Under the pieces are notes generated by a model. That model was not told where the DNA came from. It saw only the letters and a program-made list of their open reading frames with translations, and searched no databases. A stretch of DNA of 43,247 nt from an uncultured Enterobacteriaceae bacterium (GTDB lineage Bacteria > Pseudomonadota > Gammaproteobacteria > Enterobacterales > Enterobacteriaceae), in assembly GCA_945271245.1 (NCBI GenBank), contig CALYPF010000007.1, forward strand, positions 1 to 43,247, given 5' to 3'. Below, piece by piece: positions 29,177 through 41,606 of this stretch (positions within the stretch are counted from its first letter, which is position 1; every line of letters starts with the position of its first letter). The translations under genes and the position numbers were made by a program.

Positions 29177-29635
29177 ATGTTTAAACCTCATGTCACCGTC
29201 GCCTGCGTAGTGCAGGCCGAAGGACAGTTTTTAGTCGTCGAAGAAACTATTAACGGCAAGGCGCTGTGGAACCAGCCGGCCGGCCATCTTGAAGCCAATG
29301 AAACGCTTTACCAGGCCGCCCGGCGCGAACTGTGGGAAGAAACCGGTATCGAGGCCGACCCGCAAAGTTTCCTGCGCATGCATCAATGGATAGCGCCTGA
29401 CGGTACGCCCTTTTTGCGCTTCCTGTTCGCCATCGATTTACCGAACAAAGTGGCAACAACGCCGCACGATGAGGATATTGACCGCTGCCTGTGGCTACCG
29501 GCCCAGGATATCTTAACCGCGTCTCAATTACGCTCACCGCTGGTAGCAGAAAGCCTGCGCTGCTATCACCAGGCGCAGCGGTGGCCGCTTTCAATACTTG
29601 ACGCATTTAACTGGCCTTTCGCGGGGGATGCCTGA
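29177..29635 (+). CDS. nudJ: Nudix phosphatase NudJ (HMP-PP phosphatase)
   Basis: Cytosolic Nudix enzyme of 152 residues (153 in E. coli) that dephosphorylates the thiamine precursor HMP-PP and nucleoside di/triphosphates. The Nudix box reads [20 protein letters not shown] and then TGI. The N-terminus [12 protein letters not shown] and the C-terminal FNWPF are typical. TAAGGA precedes ATG 29177. It lies 57 bases before mnmA, in the conserved rluE-nudJ-mnmA-hflD-purB order. Confidence 0.95.
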   Translation: MFKPHVTVACVVQAEGQFLVVEETINGKALWNQPAGHLEANETLYQAARRELWEETGIEADPQSFLRMHQWIAPDGTPFLRFLFAIDLPNKVATTPHDEDIDRCLWLPAQDILTASQLRSPLVAESLRCYHQAQRWPLSILDAFNWPFAGDA

Positions 29636-29692
29636 GGCGGCAACGCGTGCTAGAATACGCCGCCTTTGACGTTCAATACGCGAGCCTTTTCC

Positions 29693-30793
29693 ATGTCTGC
29701 CAGTACTAAAAAAGCGATCGTCGGCATGTCCGGCGGCGTCGACTCTTCGGTTTCCGCCTGGCTGCTGTTACAGCAGGGATATCAGGTGGAAGGTCTGTTC
29801 ATGAAAAACTGGGAAGAGGACGACGGTGAAGAGTACTGCACCGCCGCCGCCGATCTGGCGGACGCCCAGGCCGTCTGCGATAAGCTGGGTATCCCGCTGC
29901 ACACCGTCAACTTCGCAGCGGAATACTGGGATAACGTCTTCGAACATTTTCTGGCTGAATATAAAGCCGGCCGCACGCCGAACCCGGATATTCTGTGCAA
30001 TAAAGAAATTAAATTTAAAGCGTTTCTTGAGTTTGCCGCAGAAGACCTTGGGGCAGACTATATTGCGACGGGTCACTATGTACGCCGACAGGATATCGCA
30101 GGTAAAAGCCGCCTGCTGCGCGGAATAGATGCCAATAAAGACCAAAGCTACTTTTTATATACCCTGAGCCACGAGCAATTAGCCCAGAGCCTGTTTCCGG
30201 TAGGCGAACTGGAAAAGCCCGAGGTGCGCCGCATTGCGGAAGAGCTAGGGCTGGCCACGGCGAAGAAAAAAGACTCTACCGGTATTTGTTTTATCGGCGA
30301 GCGCAAATTCCGCGAGTTTCTCGGGCGCTACCTTCCGGCGCAGCCTGGCCCGATTATCACCGTTGACGGTGAGACGTTAGGCGAGCATCAGGGTCTGATG
30401 TACCACACGCTTGGCCAGCGTAAAGGGCTGGGTATCGGCGGCACCAAAGAAGGCAGCGAAGACCCCTGGTATGTGGTAGATAAAGATATGGCGCATAATG
30501 CGCTGATTGTCGCACAGGGTCACGACCATCCTCGCCTGATGTCCCGCGGGCTAATTGCACAGCAGTTACACTGGGTGAGCCGTGAACCGCTTACCGCTCC
30601 GCTGCGCTGTACGGTAAAAACCCGATATCGTCAGGAAGATATTTCCTGCCTGTTAACGCCCGCAGGCGACGATCGCATCGAGGTACAGTTCGATGTTCCG
30701 GTCGCGGCGGTAACGCCCGGCCAGTCTGCGGTGTTCTACCTCGACGAGATCTGTCTTGGCGGTGGCGTCATTGAAGAGCGCATCCCGCTATAA
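29693..30793 (+). CDS. mnmA: tRNA 2-thiouridylase MnmA
   Basis: Adds sulphur to U34 of tRNA for Lys, Glu and Gln, taking it from the Tus relay. 366 residues. The PP-loop is GMSGGVDSS and the two catalytic cysteines are in PDILCNKE and [12 protein letters not shown] 29693 gives the family start; the in-frame TTG at 29666 overlaps a possible promoter TTGACG. The ribosome site is weak. hflD follows 27 bases after the stop. Confidence 0.96.
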   Translation: MSASTKKAIVGMSGGVDSSVSAWLLLQQGYQVEGLFMKNWEEDDGEEYCTAAADLADAQAVCDKLGIPLHTVNFAAEYWDNVFEHFLAEYKAGRTPNPDILCNKEIKFKAFLEFAAEDLGADYIATGHYVRRQDIAGKSRLLRGIDANKDQSYFLYTLSHEQLAQSLFPVGELEKPEVRRIAEELGLATAKKKDSTGICFIGERKFREFLGRYLPAQPGPIITVDGETLGEHQGLMYHTLGQRKGLGIGGTKEGSEDPWYVVDKDMAHNALIVAQGHDHPRLMSRGLIAQQLHWVSREPLTAPLRCTVKTRYRQEDISCLLTPAGDDRIEVQFDVPVAAVTPGQSAVFYLDEICLGGGVIEERIPL

Positions 30794-30820
30794 TGCCCTT
30801 ATCATCTGGAAGGAATTGCC

Positions 30821-31450
30821 GTGACCAAAAACTATTATGACATTACGCTGGCGCTGGCGGGCGTGTGTCAATCCGCGCGTCTGGTCCAGCAATTGGCGCA
30901 TCAGGGGCACTGTGACGCCGACGCACTGCACACTTCTTTAAATAGCGTTATAGACCAGCATCCCGGCTCTACGCTGGGCGTGTTCGGCGACAGCGAGCTC
31001 AATCTGAAAACCGGACTTGAAATGCTGCCGGGCATTCTTAACGCCAGCCATCGCCAGGGGTTAAACGATGAGCTCACCCGCTATGTTCTAAGCCTGACCG
31101 TACTGGAGCGAAAACTGTCAGCCAACCAGAGCGCGCTGAATACGCTTGGTGAACGCATTGCCGGGCTGCAGCGTCAGCTCGAACACTTCGAGCTGGAATC
31201 AGAAACGCTGGTAAGCGCAATGGCGGGCATTTATGTGGATGTGATTAGCACGCTCGGCCCCCGTATCCAGGTTACCGGTTCCCCTGCCGTGCTGCAAAGT
31301 CCACAAGTGCAGGCGCGCGTTCGCGCAGCGCTCCTTGCGGGTATTCGTGCCGCCGTTCTCTGGCGCCAGGTGGGCGGCAGCCGCCTGCAGCTGATGTTTT
31401 CCCGTCAACGCCTGATAGCTCAGGCCAAACAAATTCTGAACCATTGCTAA
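30821..31450 (+). CDS. hflD: High-frequency lysogenisation protein HflD
   Basis: Membrane-associated protein of 209 residues; in E. coli it binds lambda CII and affects lysogeny. Starts with GTG at 30821 after AAGGAA. The sequence [20 protein letters not shown] and the block [18 protein letters not shown] match the family. It ends KQILNHC, about four residues earlier than E. coli, but nothing else is missing. purB follows 18 bases later, as in E. coli. Confidence 0.93.
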   Translation: MTKNYYDITLALAGVCQSARLVQQLAHQGHCDADALHTSLNSVIDQHPGSTLGVFGDSELNLKTGLEMLPGILNASHRQGLNDELTRYVLSLTVLERKLSANQSALNTLGERIAGLQRQLEHFELESETLVSAMAGIYVDVISTLGPRIQVTGSPAVLQSPQVQARVRAALLAGIRAAVLWRQVGGSRLQLMFSRQRLIAQAKQILNHC

Positions 31451-32839
<1,389 letters not shown>

Positions 32840-33075
32840 GCCAATCCTTGGCCGTCCACCTGAGGCGGCCCGTTTATTACCGCTTAAAAAACGCCCGGTG
32901 GCACCGCTATCAGCGGCGAGCAGGGCTGATTATCATTCACTCATCAAAAGCGCCGAAGGCATCCCCCTCCACCCAATTACTGTGTTAGTAAAATGGGCGG
33001 CAACGAATTCTTATCAGATCTGTGTTATGGATAGGCATGCGGAATATGCGCCGCTCGCTGCAATACTGAAATGTA

Positions 33076-33092
33076 CGTTTAGCTACTGTTTA
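33076..33092 (+). promoter_or_regulatory. PhoP box upstream of phoP
   Basis: Direct hexamer repeat CGTTTA (33076-33081), five-base spacer GCTAC, TGTTTA (33087-33092). This fits the enterobacterial PhoP consensus (T/G)GTTTA-N5-TGTTTA with one mismatch in the first half-site, and indicates autoregulation of phoPQ. A TAGAAT, possibly the -10, lies at 33099-33104, closer than in classical PhoP-activated promoters. Confidence 0.72.
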
Positions 33093-33121
33093 TCGCGATA
33101 GAATGCAAAATCGCGATAAAC
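33088..33121. repeat. Twelve-base-pair inverted repeat in the phoP leader region
   Basis: GTTTATCGCGAT (33088-33099) is perfectly mirrored by ATCGCGATAAAC (33110-33121) with loop AGAATGCAAA. The left arm overlaps the second PhoP half-site. There is no T-run after the repeat, so it is not an intrinsic terminator. It may be an operator or, if transcription starts upstream, a leader hairpin. Confidence 0.7.
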
Positions 33122-33154
33122 TAAGGGATATTCACGTTTTCAAAAGAGGTTTTC

Positions 33155-33826
33155 ATGCGGGTTCTGGTCGTTGAAGATAATGCGCTGCTGCGCCATCATT
33201 TGCAGGTTCAACTGCGGGAACTGGGCCACCAGGTCGATGCGGCAGAAGATGCGAAAGAGGCCGACTATTTTCTGCAGGAACATATGCCTGATATCGCTAT
33301 CGTCGATTTAGGGTTACCCGATGAAGACGGAATGTCACTAATACGCCGCTGGCGCGGCCACGAAGTGTCAGTGCCGGTACTGGTCTTAACCGCCCGGGAA
33401 GGCTGGCAGGATAAAGTCGAGGTACTCGGCGCCGGGGCCGACGATTATGTAACTAAGCCCTTCCACCTGGAAGAAGTAGTTGCTCGAATGCAGGCTCTGC
33501 TACGGCGCAACAGCGGCCTGGCCTCACAGCTTATCACTATCCCCCCTTTCCAGGTGGATCTATCCCGCCGGGAGCTGACTATCGGCGAACAGCTAATTAA
33601 ACTCACCGCCTTTGAATACACCATTATCGAAACGCTCATTCGCAACGCCGGGAAAGTCGTCAGTAAAGATTCACTGATGCTACAGCTTTATCCGGACGCC
33701 GAACTGCGCGAAAGCCACACTATCGATGTTTTAATGGGGCGCCTGCGTAAGAAAATTCAGGCCGAATATGCCGATGACGTGATTACCACGGTGCGCGGTC
33801 AGGGTTATCGCTTTGATTTGCGCTAA
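33155..33826 (+). CDS. phoP: Response regulator PhoP
   Basis: OmpR-type two-component regulator of 223 residues. The receiver domain has the phosphoacceptor Asp51 ([13 protein letters not shown]) and the conserved Lys in DDYVTKPF; the winged-helix DNA-binding domain ends with [10 protein letters not shown]. In enterobacteria PhoP responds to low Mg2+, acid and antimicrobial peptides. ATG 33155 follows AGAGGT. The stop is immediately followed by phoQ (no spacer). Confidence 0.96.
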   Translation: MRVLVVEDNALLRHHLQVQLRELGHQVDAAEDAKEADYFLQEHMPDIAIVDLGLPDEDGMSLIRRWRGHEVSVPVLVLTAREGWQDKVEVLGAGADDYVTKPFHLEEVVARMQALLRRNSGLASQLITIPPFQVDLSRRELTIGEQLIKLTAFEYTIIETLIRNAGKVVSKDSLMLQLYPDAELRESHTIDVLMGRLRKKIQAEYADDVITTVRGQGYRFDLR

Positions 33827-35278
33827 ATGAGACGCCTGGCAAAATTTCAGCCGCTTTCGCTGCGCGTCCGTTTTTTACTGGCGACTGCGGCGGTGGTTTT
33901 AGTGTTGTCGCTCGCCTATGGACTGGTCGCCCTGGTCGGTTATAGCGTGAGCTTTGATAAAACCACTTTTCGGCTACTGCGCGGCGAAAGTAATCTCTTC
34001 TATACGCTGGCTAAGTGGGAAAATGGGCATATCAATGTGGAAATACCGGAAAATCTTGATCGCCAAAGCCCTACTCTGACGCTTATTTACGACGATCGCG
34101 GCCAACTACTCTGGCAGCAGCGCAGCGTTCCGGGCGTGATAAAAGCTATCCGGCGCGAGTGGCTCAATAATAACGGGTTTCATGAGCTGGAAGCGCGCTA
34201 CACCATCAGCAGCGAACTACTGGGTGGTAACCGCTCCCTCCAGCGACAGCTTAAAGAATTTCGCGAAGATGAGGGCGACGATGAAATGACGCACTCGGTG
34301 GCCGTGAATCGCTATCCGGCCACCGCATCCATGCCAGCGCTAACTATCGCCGTGGTTGATATCATTCCTATTGAGCTGAAACGCTCTTACATGGTCTGGA
34401 ACTGGTTTATGGTCGCCAATTTGTTGCTGGTGGTTCCTCTACTCTGGGTAGCGGCCTGGTGGAGCCTGCGCCCTATTGAGGCGCTGGCACGCGAAGTCCA
34501 CGAACTGGAAACGCACGATCGCGACACGCTGAACCCCACCACAACCCGTGAATTAGTAAGCCTAGTCAGCAATCTGAACCGTCTACTGCGCACCGAGCGT
34601 GAGCGCTATGATAAATACCGCACTACCCTGACAGATTTGACGCACAGCTTAAAAACTCCGCTGGCGGTATTACAAAGCACACTGCGCTCTCTGCGCACCG
34701 GCAAACTGGACGTCGAACACGCTGAGCCACAGATGCTGGAACAGATAAGCCGTATCTCACAACAAATCGGCTACTACCTGCATCGCGCCAGTATTCGCAC
34801 CGATAATGCAATGTTAAGCCGCGAGTTACATCCAGTCGCTCCGCTTCTCGATAGCCTGACTTCCGCACTTAACAAAGTCTATCAGCGCAAAGGCGTGGTT
34901 ATCTCGCTGGATATTTCGCCAGAAATTGCGTTTATCGGCGAAAAAAACGATCTAATGGAGGTTATCGGTAATGTGCTGGATAACGCCTGTAAATACTGCC
35001 TTGAGTTTGTCGAAGTTTCCGCTAACCAACAGGACGACACCCTACATCTGATAGTAGAGGATGACGGCCCGGGAATACCCGAAAGCCAGAGAATGCGCGT
35101 ATTCGATCGCGGCCAGCGTGCCGATACGCTGCGCCCCGGTCAGGGGATCGGATTATCCGTTGCCCGGGACATCGTAGCCCAATATAACGGGCGCATTCTA
35201 ACCGCAGATAGCCCGCTGGGCGGCGCGCGGATGGAGATTATTTTCGCCCGTCAGACGCTGAGCGACGATGAGAATTAG
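33827..35278 (+). CDS. phoQ: Sensor histidine kinase PhoQ
   Basis: Inner-membrane kinase of 483 residues (486 in E. coli). Two membrane helices flank a periplasmic sensor (about residues 40-190). The acidic Mg2+/peptide-sensing patch survives as [15 protein letters not shown] linker precedes the phosphorylated His in [12 protein letters not shown], and the ATP-binding N-box ([10 protein letters not shown]) and G-boxes ([16 protein letters not shown]) are present. No lesion is seen, so sensing may be intact; some insect-associated relatives show attenuated PhoQ sensing. It starts right after the phoP stop. Confidence 0.95.
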   Translation: MRRLAKFQPLSLRVRFLLATAAVVLVLSLAYGLVALVGYSVSFDKTTFRLLRGESNLFYTLAKWENGHINVEIPENLDRQSPTLTLIYDDRGQLLWQQRSVPGVIKAIRREWLNNNGFHELEARYTISSELLGGNRSLQRQLKEFREDEGDDEMTHSVAVNRYPATASMPALTIAVVDIIPIELKRSYMVWNWFMVANLLLVVPLLWVAAWWSLRPIEALAREVHELETHDRDTLNPTTTRELVSLVSNLNRLLRTERERYDKYRTTLTDLTHSLKTPLAVLQSTLRSLRTGKLDVEHAEPQMLEQISRISQQIGYYLHRASIRTDNAMLSRELHPVAPLLDSLTSALNKVYQRKGVVISLDISPEIAFIGEKNDLMEVIGNVLDNACKYCLEFVEVSANQQDDTLHLIVEDDGPGIPESQRMRVFDRGQRADTLRPGQGIGLSVARDIVAQYNGRILTADSPLGGARMEIIFARQTLSDDEN

Positions 35279-35565
35279 CGCTCAAAGCGTTGCGCCAAAC
35301 GCCTCACAAGCCGTCTGACTTCGTTTTCGGAGCGGTAAATCAAAAAATAGTAGGCCTGACCCTACTCCTGTGCCGACGCGCCGCGGGAGTAGTTTTCAGT
35401 TAGCGATAAAATCATTTAATCCCATCTAACTTTACCGCGCCGTTTTATCAGGACGAACGCCCGTTCCGGCGCTAGAATAAAGGAATTCTCCGCCTGGTAT
35501 ACCGACGCCAATCCCGGTCGCAATATCGGCTTCTTTCTCGCTTTACCGCCATGATGGAAAATGAC

Positions 35566-36687
35566 ATGGAATATCACTTAGAACTGAATTGGCCCGAATT
35601 TATTCAACGCTACTGGCAAAAACGCCCGGTAGTATTAAAACGCGGTTTCCCCAATTTTGTCGACCCGCTCTCTCCGGATGAGCTGGCGGGGCTGGCGATG
35701 GAAAGCGAGGTGGATAGCCGCCTGGTCAGCCACCTCGATGGCGCCTGGCAGGTAAGTCACGGGCCGTTTAAAAGTTACGATCATCTTGGCGAAAGCAACT
35801 GGTCCATTCTGGTACAGGCCGTCAATCACTGGCATGAACCTACCGCTGCGCTGATGCGTCCGTTCCGTATGCTGCCGGACTGGCGCGTGGACGATTTGAT
35901 GATTTCGTTTTCGGTCCCCGGCGGCGGCGTAGGGCCTCATATCGATCAATATGACGTTTTTATCATTCAGGGGATCGGCCGCCGTCGCTGGCGGGTAGGG
36001 GAAAAAGCGCCGATGAAACAACACTGCCCGCACCCCGATTTACTGCAGGTCGCGCCCTTTAGCGCTATTATCGATGAAGAGCTGGAGTCCGGCGATATTC
36101 TGTATATTCCCCCCGGTTTCCCGCACGAAGGCTATTCGCTGGAAAATTCGATGAACTATTCCGTGGGCTTTCGGGCGCCGAGCGGCCGTGAACTTATCAG
36201 CGGCTTTGCTGACTACGTTTTACAGCAGGAACTGGGCGGCCAGCGCTATAGCGATCCCGATATTCCAGCCCGGGAGCATCCGGCGGATATTCTGCCACAG
36301 GAGCTGGAAAAAGCGCGCGCAATGATGCTGGCGCTAATAGACGATCCGCAGCAGTTTCGCGCATGGTTCGGCGAATTTATCAGCCAGACGCGCCACGAAC
36401 TGGATATCGCACCGCCGGAACCGCCCTATCAGCCCGATGAAATTTATGACGCGCTGCGCCAGGGCGACACGCTGAACCGCCTGGGCGGGCTGCGGGTGCT
36501 GCGTATTGATGAGACGATATATATTAATGGCGAAAAGTTAGACAGCCCGCACCGTTTGGCGCTGTTTGCGCTGGCGGAGCACCTGCAGCTTGATGCGCAA
36601 AAGCTGGGCGATGCGCTGGAAGATCCCTCATTTCTCGCCATGTTAACCGAGCTCATCAATAGCGGTTACTGGTATTTTGCTGGTTGA
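35566..36687 (+). CDS. roxA: 50S ribosomal protein uL16 arginine 3-hydroxylase RoxA
   Basis: JmjC-type Fe(II)/2-oxoglutarate oxygenase, 373 residues as in E. coli (YcfD), hydroxylating Arg81 of ribosomal protein L16. The metal triad is visible as His and Asp in GPHIDQYDVF and the distal His in PPGFPHEGY; the 2-oxoglutarate-binding region is conserved. ATG 35566 begins MEYHLELNWPEF like the family; in-frame starts at 35551 are not needed. It follows phoQ by 287 bases, as in E. coli. Confidence 0.94.
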   Translation: MEYHLELNWPEFIQRYWQKRPVVLKRGFPNFVDPLSPDELAGLAMESEVDSRLVSHLDGAWQVSHGPFKSYDHLGESNWSILVQAVNHWHEPTAALMRPFRMLPDWRVDDLMISFSVPGGGVGPHIDQYDVFIIQGIGRRRWRVGEKAPMKQHCPHPDLLQVAPFSAIIDEELESGDILYIPPGFPHEGYSLENSMNYSVGFRAPSGRELISGFADYVLQQELGGQRYSDPDIPAREHPADILPQELEKARAMMLALIDDPQQFRAWFGEFISQTRHELDIAPPEPPYQPDEIYDALRQGDTLNRLGGLRVLRIDETIYINGEKLDSPHRLALFALAEHLQLDAQKLGDALEDPSFLAMLTELINSGYWYFAG

Positions 36688-37179
36688 TGACGCTGGCGCG
36701 CCCGGCCGTTAAATGCATGCCCGGGCGCCTTTCCCTACACCGCCTGCTAACCCCTGGCACCCTCCTGCCTGAAAATCCACGCAGGCGGCCTCTACGGGCC
36801 GCGTTCTGGTTAGCACCCCTTGCTCAGCCTGGATTTAACAGGCTTATCTGACAGGCACGTATTTTTAAGTTAGCGGTATCCGAAGCCACCTGGTAAAAAC
36901 CAGGCGCTGAGTTGCGCCTCCAGGGCGCATAAACGCGGACGCGCAACAATCTTAAACAGAAGAACAGCGGCAGCATTTACGGTCATCCGGCCACCGATGC
37001 ATCTTAAAAGGCATTTTACATTAAAGAGGTTTTTTCACCGCGCCAGGGTAAACGGCGCAGGCCAGCGAGTGGAGTAACGGTGCACCGGTTATACGGCCGG
37101 GCACGAGTTGATAAAAGGGGTAATATGCGACCGGCTACGCCAACACCTGCGCCGCACTCCCCGCCGTGCTGCCCTGGCG
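36688..37179. other. Non-coding interval between roxA and the pepT remnant
   Basis: About 490 bases with no gene recognised. It includes a weak hairpin right after roxA (GCGCCCGG ... CCGGGCGC at roughly 36699-36727) and another small one at 36785-36802 (GCGGCC, loop TCTACG, GGCCGC). The next base downstream enters the severed 3' part of pepT. Confidence 0.45.
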
Positions 37180-38412
37180 CTAACGCCGGCCCTGGGCCGC
37201 CGTCAGTTCGGCAATACGCATAATGACGGCTACCGCTTTTTCCATGCCGTCCAGCGTCACGAACTAGTGCTTGCCGTGATAGTTATAGCCACCGGTAAAC
37301 AGATTTGGGCACGGCAACCCCCGGAAAGAGAGCTGCGCGCCGTCGGTGCCGCCGCGAATGGGCTTAAGTTGAGGCTCAATGCCGCAGTCACGCATCGCCT
37401 GCTGCGCAATCTCCAGCACATAAGGATGCTCAGTTACTTTATCGCGCATATTGTAATAGTTATCTTCAATCACCAGCTCAATATAGCAATCCCGATGTAA
37501 TCCTTTACCGACGCGTTTCGCCACATCCATCATGTGTTTTTTACGCGCTTCAAATAGCGTGCGGTCAAAATCACGAATAATGTAGTGCATTTCCGCTTTT
37601 TCGACGCTGCCCTTCATACTGGCAAGGTGATAAAACCCCATATGCCCGTCTGTGCGCTCCGGGGTTTCATCCACCGGGATCTCTGCATGGATACGGGTTG
37701 CCAGAGAAAGCGCGTTCACCATTACGCCCTTCGCCGTGCCAGGATGCACATTATTCCCAACAATTTTGATGGTGACGGATGCTGCGTTAAAGTTTTCATA
37801 CTCCAGCTCACCGACCCCGCCGCCGTCTACCGTGTAGGCCCAGCGGGCATCGAAACCGGCTACGTCGAAATGATGTACGCCTTTGCCCACTTCCTCATCC
37901 GGAGTAAACGCCACCCGAATATCACCGTGGGGAATATCATTTTCTTTTAATAGCGCCAGTGCGGTCATAATTTCGGCAATTCCGGCTTTATCATCGGCAC
38001 CAAGCAGCGTTTTGCCGTCAGTGGTGATAAGCGTATGGCCCAAAAGCTGGTGCAGCACAGGAAACATCACTGGCGACAGCACTTCATCGCCAATACCCAG
38101 CGCAATATCGCCGCCGCGATAGTTTTCCACTATCTGCGGGTTAACGTGCTTTCCGCTAAAATCCGGCGCGGTATCTACGTGGGCAATAAAGCCTATCGGC
38201 GGCACGGACATCGCTATATTCGCAGGCAGCGTCGCCGTCAAAATGCCGTGCTCGCTCAGCGTTATCTGCTCCAGACCCAATTCATTAAGCTGTGCTTTTA
38301 AGAGTTCTAACAGTTTCCACTGTCCCTCAGTACTCGGCACATGCCTGACATTCGGCCTGGACTGCGTATCCAGTGCGACATATTGTAAGAAGCGATCGAG
38401 TAATTTATCCAT
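37180..38412 (-). pseudogene. pepT: Peptidase T (tripeptidase) with premature TAG
   Basis: Zinc aminotripeptidase; E. coli PepT has 408 residues. The open part, 38412-37264, encodes 382 residues ending GYNYHGKH, which includes a zinc-ligand His. A TAG at 37266-37264 stands where E. coli has Glu (HEFVTLEG). Past it the frame reads FVTLDGMEKAVAVIMRIAEL to a TAG at 37180-37182, giving a 410-residue ancestral length. A single GAG or CAG to TAG change explains it. Loss of the last 27 residues probably destabilises the dimer fold, but partial activity cannot be excluded. It is divergent from potA. Confidence 0.88.
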
Positions 38413-38741
38413 CCATCCGTCCTCAGTGTGAGCGCTCCATTATCAGTAACCTCTGCGTAACAAATATTGCGTCAAGTCACTTTTAAGTTTGCAACAGCGA
38501 AATTATTTCCTTCATTCATTACTGCGCGCTGTTTACAATTAAAGCGACCGTTAAAGTATCAGGCTCCATACAGCTTAGCCGCTCGCGCTGTGAATGCGCG
38601 GTGGGCATTGGCGATTAGTGCAGATTGCCGTAGAATGCCGCTCTTCAGGCCGTATGAAACAACAGGTTAACGTATGGCCTTTCGGACCCTGAGGGGGGTA
38701 AGCCACACACCCTGCGCCGGGAAGTCACCCGACGCGTCGAT
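38413..38741. other. Divergent pepT-potA regulatory interval
   Basis: 329 bases holding the promoters of pepT and potABCD. I looked for an FNR site, known at E. coli pepT, and found no clear TTGAT-N4-ATCAA. No gene is seen. Confidence 0.4.
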
Positions 38742-39878
38742 ATGGGACAAAGTAAAAAATTGACAATTAAGACAGGTTCACATTTACCGCTGGTGCATCT
38801 ATCAGAAATCGGTAAAAGTTTTGATAACAAAACGGTGATTTCCGACCTTTCCCTGACCATTAATCACGGCGAATTTTTAACGCTTCTCGGGCCTTCCGGC
38901 TGTGGGAAAACCACGGTTTTGCGGCTGATTGCAGGCCTTGAAAGCGCCGACAGCGGAACGATTACGCTGGATAATCAAGATATCACCCACGTTCCCGCCG
39001 AGCATCGCCATGTTAATACCGTCTTTCAAAGCTATGCCCTGTTTCCGCATATGACGGTTTTCGACAATGTGGCGTTCGGGCTACGCATGCAGAAAACGCC
39101 GGCGGCGGAAATTACGCCGCGCGTCGAAGAAGCATTAAAAATGGTGCAACTCGGCGAATATGCGGAGCGTAAACCTCACCAGCTTTCCGGCGGTCAGCAG
39201 CAGCGCGTTGCTATCGCTCGCGCCGTGGTGAATAAGCCGCGTCTGTTACTGCTGGACGAATCGCTCTCCGCCCTGGACTACAAATTGCGTAAACAGATGC
39301 AAAACGAGCTGAAGGCGCTGCAGCGTAAGCTCGGTATCACCTTTGTTTTCGTCACGCACGATCAGGAAGAAGCGCTAACGATGTCCGATCGCATCGTAGT
39401 TATGCGCAACGGGCGTATTGAACAGGACGGCACGCCGCGCGAAATTTACGAAGAGCCTAAAAATTTGTTCGTCGCCAGTTTCATCGGTGAAATCAATATT
39501 TTTGAGGCGACGGTTATCGAACGGCTGGATGCGCAGCGGGTACGCGCCCGCGTAGAGGGCCGGGAATGCAACATTAACGTTGGCTTTGCGGTTACGCCGG
39601 GGCAGCGTCTGAAGGTTCTTCTGCGCCCCGAGGACCTGCGCGTTGAAGAGATAAACCACAGCGCGGAAGCCGACGGGCTTATCGGCTATGTGCGCGAGCG
39701 TAATTATAAAGGCATGACGCTGGAATCCAGCGTCGAACTGGAAAACGGAAAACTGGTGATGGTCAGCGAATTCTTTAACGAAGACGATCCTGACTTCGAC
39801 CACTCGCTGGATCAAAAAATGTCCGTGACCTGGGTTGAGAGCTGGGAGGTCGTCCTCACTGATGAACAGCTCGCATAA
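38742..39878 (+). CDS. potA: Spermidine/putrescine ABC transporter ATPase PotA
   Basis: Cytoplasmic ATPase of the PotABCD uptake system, 378 residues as in E. coli. It carries Walker A ([18 protein letters not shown]), the signature [16 protein letters not shown], Walker B ([12 protein letters not shown]) and the switch His in [11 protein letters not shown]. The C-terminal TOBE-type regulatory domain follows from about residue 250. The ribosome site before ATG 38742 is weak. The end overlaps potB by 17 bases. Confidence 0.97.
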   Translation: MGQSKKLTIKTGSHLPLVHLSEIGKSFDNKTVISDLSLTINHGEFLTLLGPSGCGKTTVLRLIAGLESADSGTITLDNQDITHVPAEHRHVNTVFQSYALFPHMTVFDNVAFGLRMQKTPAAEITPRVEEALKMVQLGEYAERKPHQLSGGQQQRVAIARAVVNKPRLLLLDESLSALDYKLRKQMQNELKALQRKLGITFVFVTHDQEEALTMSDRIVVMRNGRIEQDGTPREIYEEPKNLFVASFIGEINIFEATVIERLDAQRVRARVEGRECNINVGFAVTPGQRLKVLLRPEDLRVEEINHSAEADGLIGYVRERNYKGMTLESSVELENGKLVMVSEFFNEDDPDFDHSLDQKMSVTWVESWEVVLTDEQLA

Positions 39879-40719
39879 ATTCCAGAATGTGGTTATCGCC
39901 GCCGTGGTTGGCTGGCTGGTAGTGTTCGTTTTTTTACCGAATCTGATGATAATCGGCACCAGTTTCCTGACGCGGGATGATGCGAATTTTGTAAAACTGG
40001 TCTTCACGCTGGATAACTATTCGCGCCTGTTGGATCCGCTGTATGCGGAAGTGCTAATGCATTCGCTGAATCTGGCGCTAATGGCGACCTTCGCCTGCCT
40101 GCTGCTCGGCTATCCTTTCGCCTGGTTTCTGGCGCATCTGCCCCAGAAAGTGCGTCCATTGATGCTCTTTTTACTGATAGTTCCTTTCTGGACCAACTCG
40201 CTGATCCGTATTTATGGGCTAAAGATTTTTCTTAGCACCCGCGGCTACATGAATACGTTTCTGATGTGGCTTGGGGTGATTGATACGCCGGTACGCATTA
40301 TGTACACGCCGTCGGCGGTGATTATCGGCCTGGTCTATATTCTGCTGCCGTTTATGGTTTTGCCGCTCTACTCCAGCATTGAAAAGCTTGATAAACCGCT
40401 GCTGGAGGCCGCGCGCGACCTCGGTGCCAGCAAGCTACAAACTTTTTTACGCATTATTATTCCACTCACTATGCCGGGTATCATCGCCGGCTGCCTGCTG
40501 GTAATGCTGCCAGCGATGGGGCTATTTTTTGTCTCCGACCTCATGGGTGGGGCCAAAAACCTGCTTATCGGCAACGTTATCAAAAGCCAGTTCCTGAATA
40601 TCCGCGACTGGCCGTTCGGCGCTGCTACCAGTATTACCTTAACGCTGGTGATGGGCCTGATGCTGCTGGTGTACTGGCGCGCTTCGCGCTTACTGAATAA
40701 GAAGGTGGAGCTGGAATAA
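39862..40719 (+). CDS. potB: Polyamine ABC transporter permease PotB
   Basis: Inner-membrane permease of 285 residues with about six helices. The EAA coupling loop, [20 protein letters not shown], contacts PotA. ATG 39862 ([11 protein letters not shown]) lies inside potA, overlapping it by 17 bases, as in E. coli; a longer frame to 39835 is not needed. The stop shares one base with the potC start (TAATG). Confidence 0.95.
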   Translation: MNSSHKFQNVVIAAVVGWLVVFVFLPNLMIIGTSFLTRDDANFVKLVFTLDNYSRLLDPLYAEVLMHSLNLALMATFACLLLGYPFAWFLAHLPQKVRPLMLFLLIVPFWTNSLIRIYGLKIFLSTRGYMNTFLMWLGVIDTPVRIMYTPSAVIIGLVYILLPFMVLPLYSSIEKLDKPLLEAARDLGASKLQTFLRIIIPLTMPGIIAGCLLVMLPAMGLFFVSDLMGGAKNLLIGNVIKSQFLNIRDWPFGAATSITLTLVMGLMLLVYWRASRLLNKKVELE

Positions 40720-41528
40720 TGGGACGTTTGCTGCGCGGCGGCTTTATGTGCGCCATTTATGCATTTTTATATATCCCCATCGTTATTCTTATTGTGAACT
40801 CCTTTAACGCGTCGCGTTTCGGGATTAACTGGCAGGGATTCAGTACGCAGTGGTATCGGCTGCTGATGAACAATGACAGCCTGCTGCAGGCGGCACAGCA
40901 CTCGCTGACCATGGCGGTCGTCTCTGCCACATTCTCTACGCTGATTGGGGCGCTAACCGCCGTAGCCCTGTACCGCTATCGCTTTCGCGGTAAGGCGTTT
41001 GTGAGCGGCATGCTCTTTGTGGTGATGATGTCGCCGGATATCGTAATGGCTATCTCACTGTTAGTGCTGTTTATGGTATGGGGCATTCAGCTGGGGTTCT
41101 GGTCGCTGCTGTTTTCGCATATTACGTTTTGCCTGCCTTTTGTGGTGGTGTCCGTGTATTCACGCCTGAAAGGCTTTGATGTGCGAATGCTTGAAGCCGC
41201 CAAAGACCTGGGGGCCAGCGAACTCACTATCCTCGGCAAAATTATCTTGCCGCTGGCGATGCCTGCGGTTGCCGCCGGATGGCTGCTAAGTTTTACGCTT
41301 TCGATGGACGACGTTGTGGTGTCATCGTTTGTCACCGGGCCGGGCTATGAGATCCTGCCGCTCAAAATATACTCCATGGTGAAGGTAGGCGTATCGCCGG
41401 AAGTCAACGCGCTGGCGACCATTTTAATGGCGCTGTCACTGGCACTGGTGATTATCAGCCAGCTAATTGCCCGAGATAAAACCAAAAGTCAGGCGCGCAG
41501 GGCCGCGTCTCAGGCTAACGCACGGTAA
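40719..41528 (+). CDS. potC: Polyamine ABC transporter permease PotC
   Basis: Second permease, 269 residues with about six membrane helices. The EAA loop reads EAAKDLGASELTILGKIILP. It pairs with PotB to form the membrane channel. Start ATG 40719 overlaps the potB stop by one base, indicating tight coupling. potD follows after 78 bases. Confidence 0.95.
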   Translation: MGRLLRGGFMCAIYAFLYIPIVILIVNSFNASRFGINWQGFSTQWYRLLMNNDSLLQAAQHSLTMAVVSATFSTLIGALTAVALYRYRFRGKAFVSGMLFVVMMSPDIVMAISLLVLFMVWGIQLGFWSLLFSHITFCLPFVVVSVYSRLKGFDVRMLEAAKDLGASELTILGKIILPLAMPAVAAGWLLSFTLSMDDVVVSSFVTGPGYEILPLKIYSMVKVGVSPEVNALATILMALSLALVIISQLIARDKTKSQARRAASQANAR

Positions 41529-41606
41529 ACTCAATCGCGCCCTCTTCGCAGGGCAAGGCATCATCACACAATCTGGCCCATGGCCAGACGGCAACGAGGA
41601 AGTCGC

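Noticed and set aside
36697-36735. roxA terminator
   Set aside because: The GC stem has a long loop and no T-run, so it is only mentioned within the intergenic entry.
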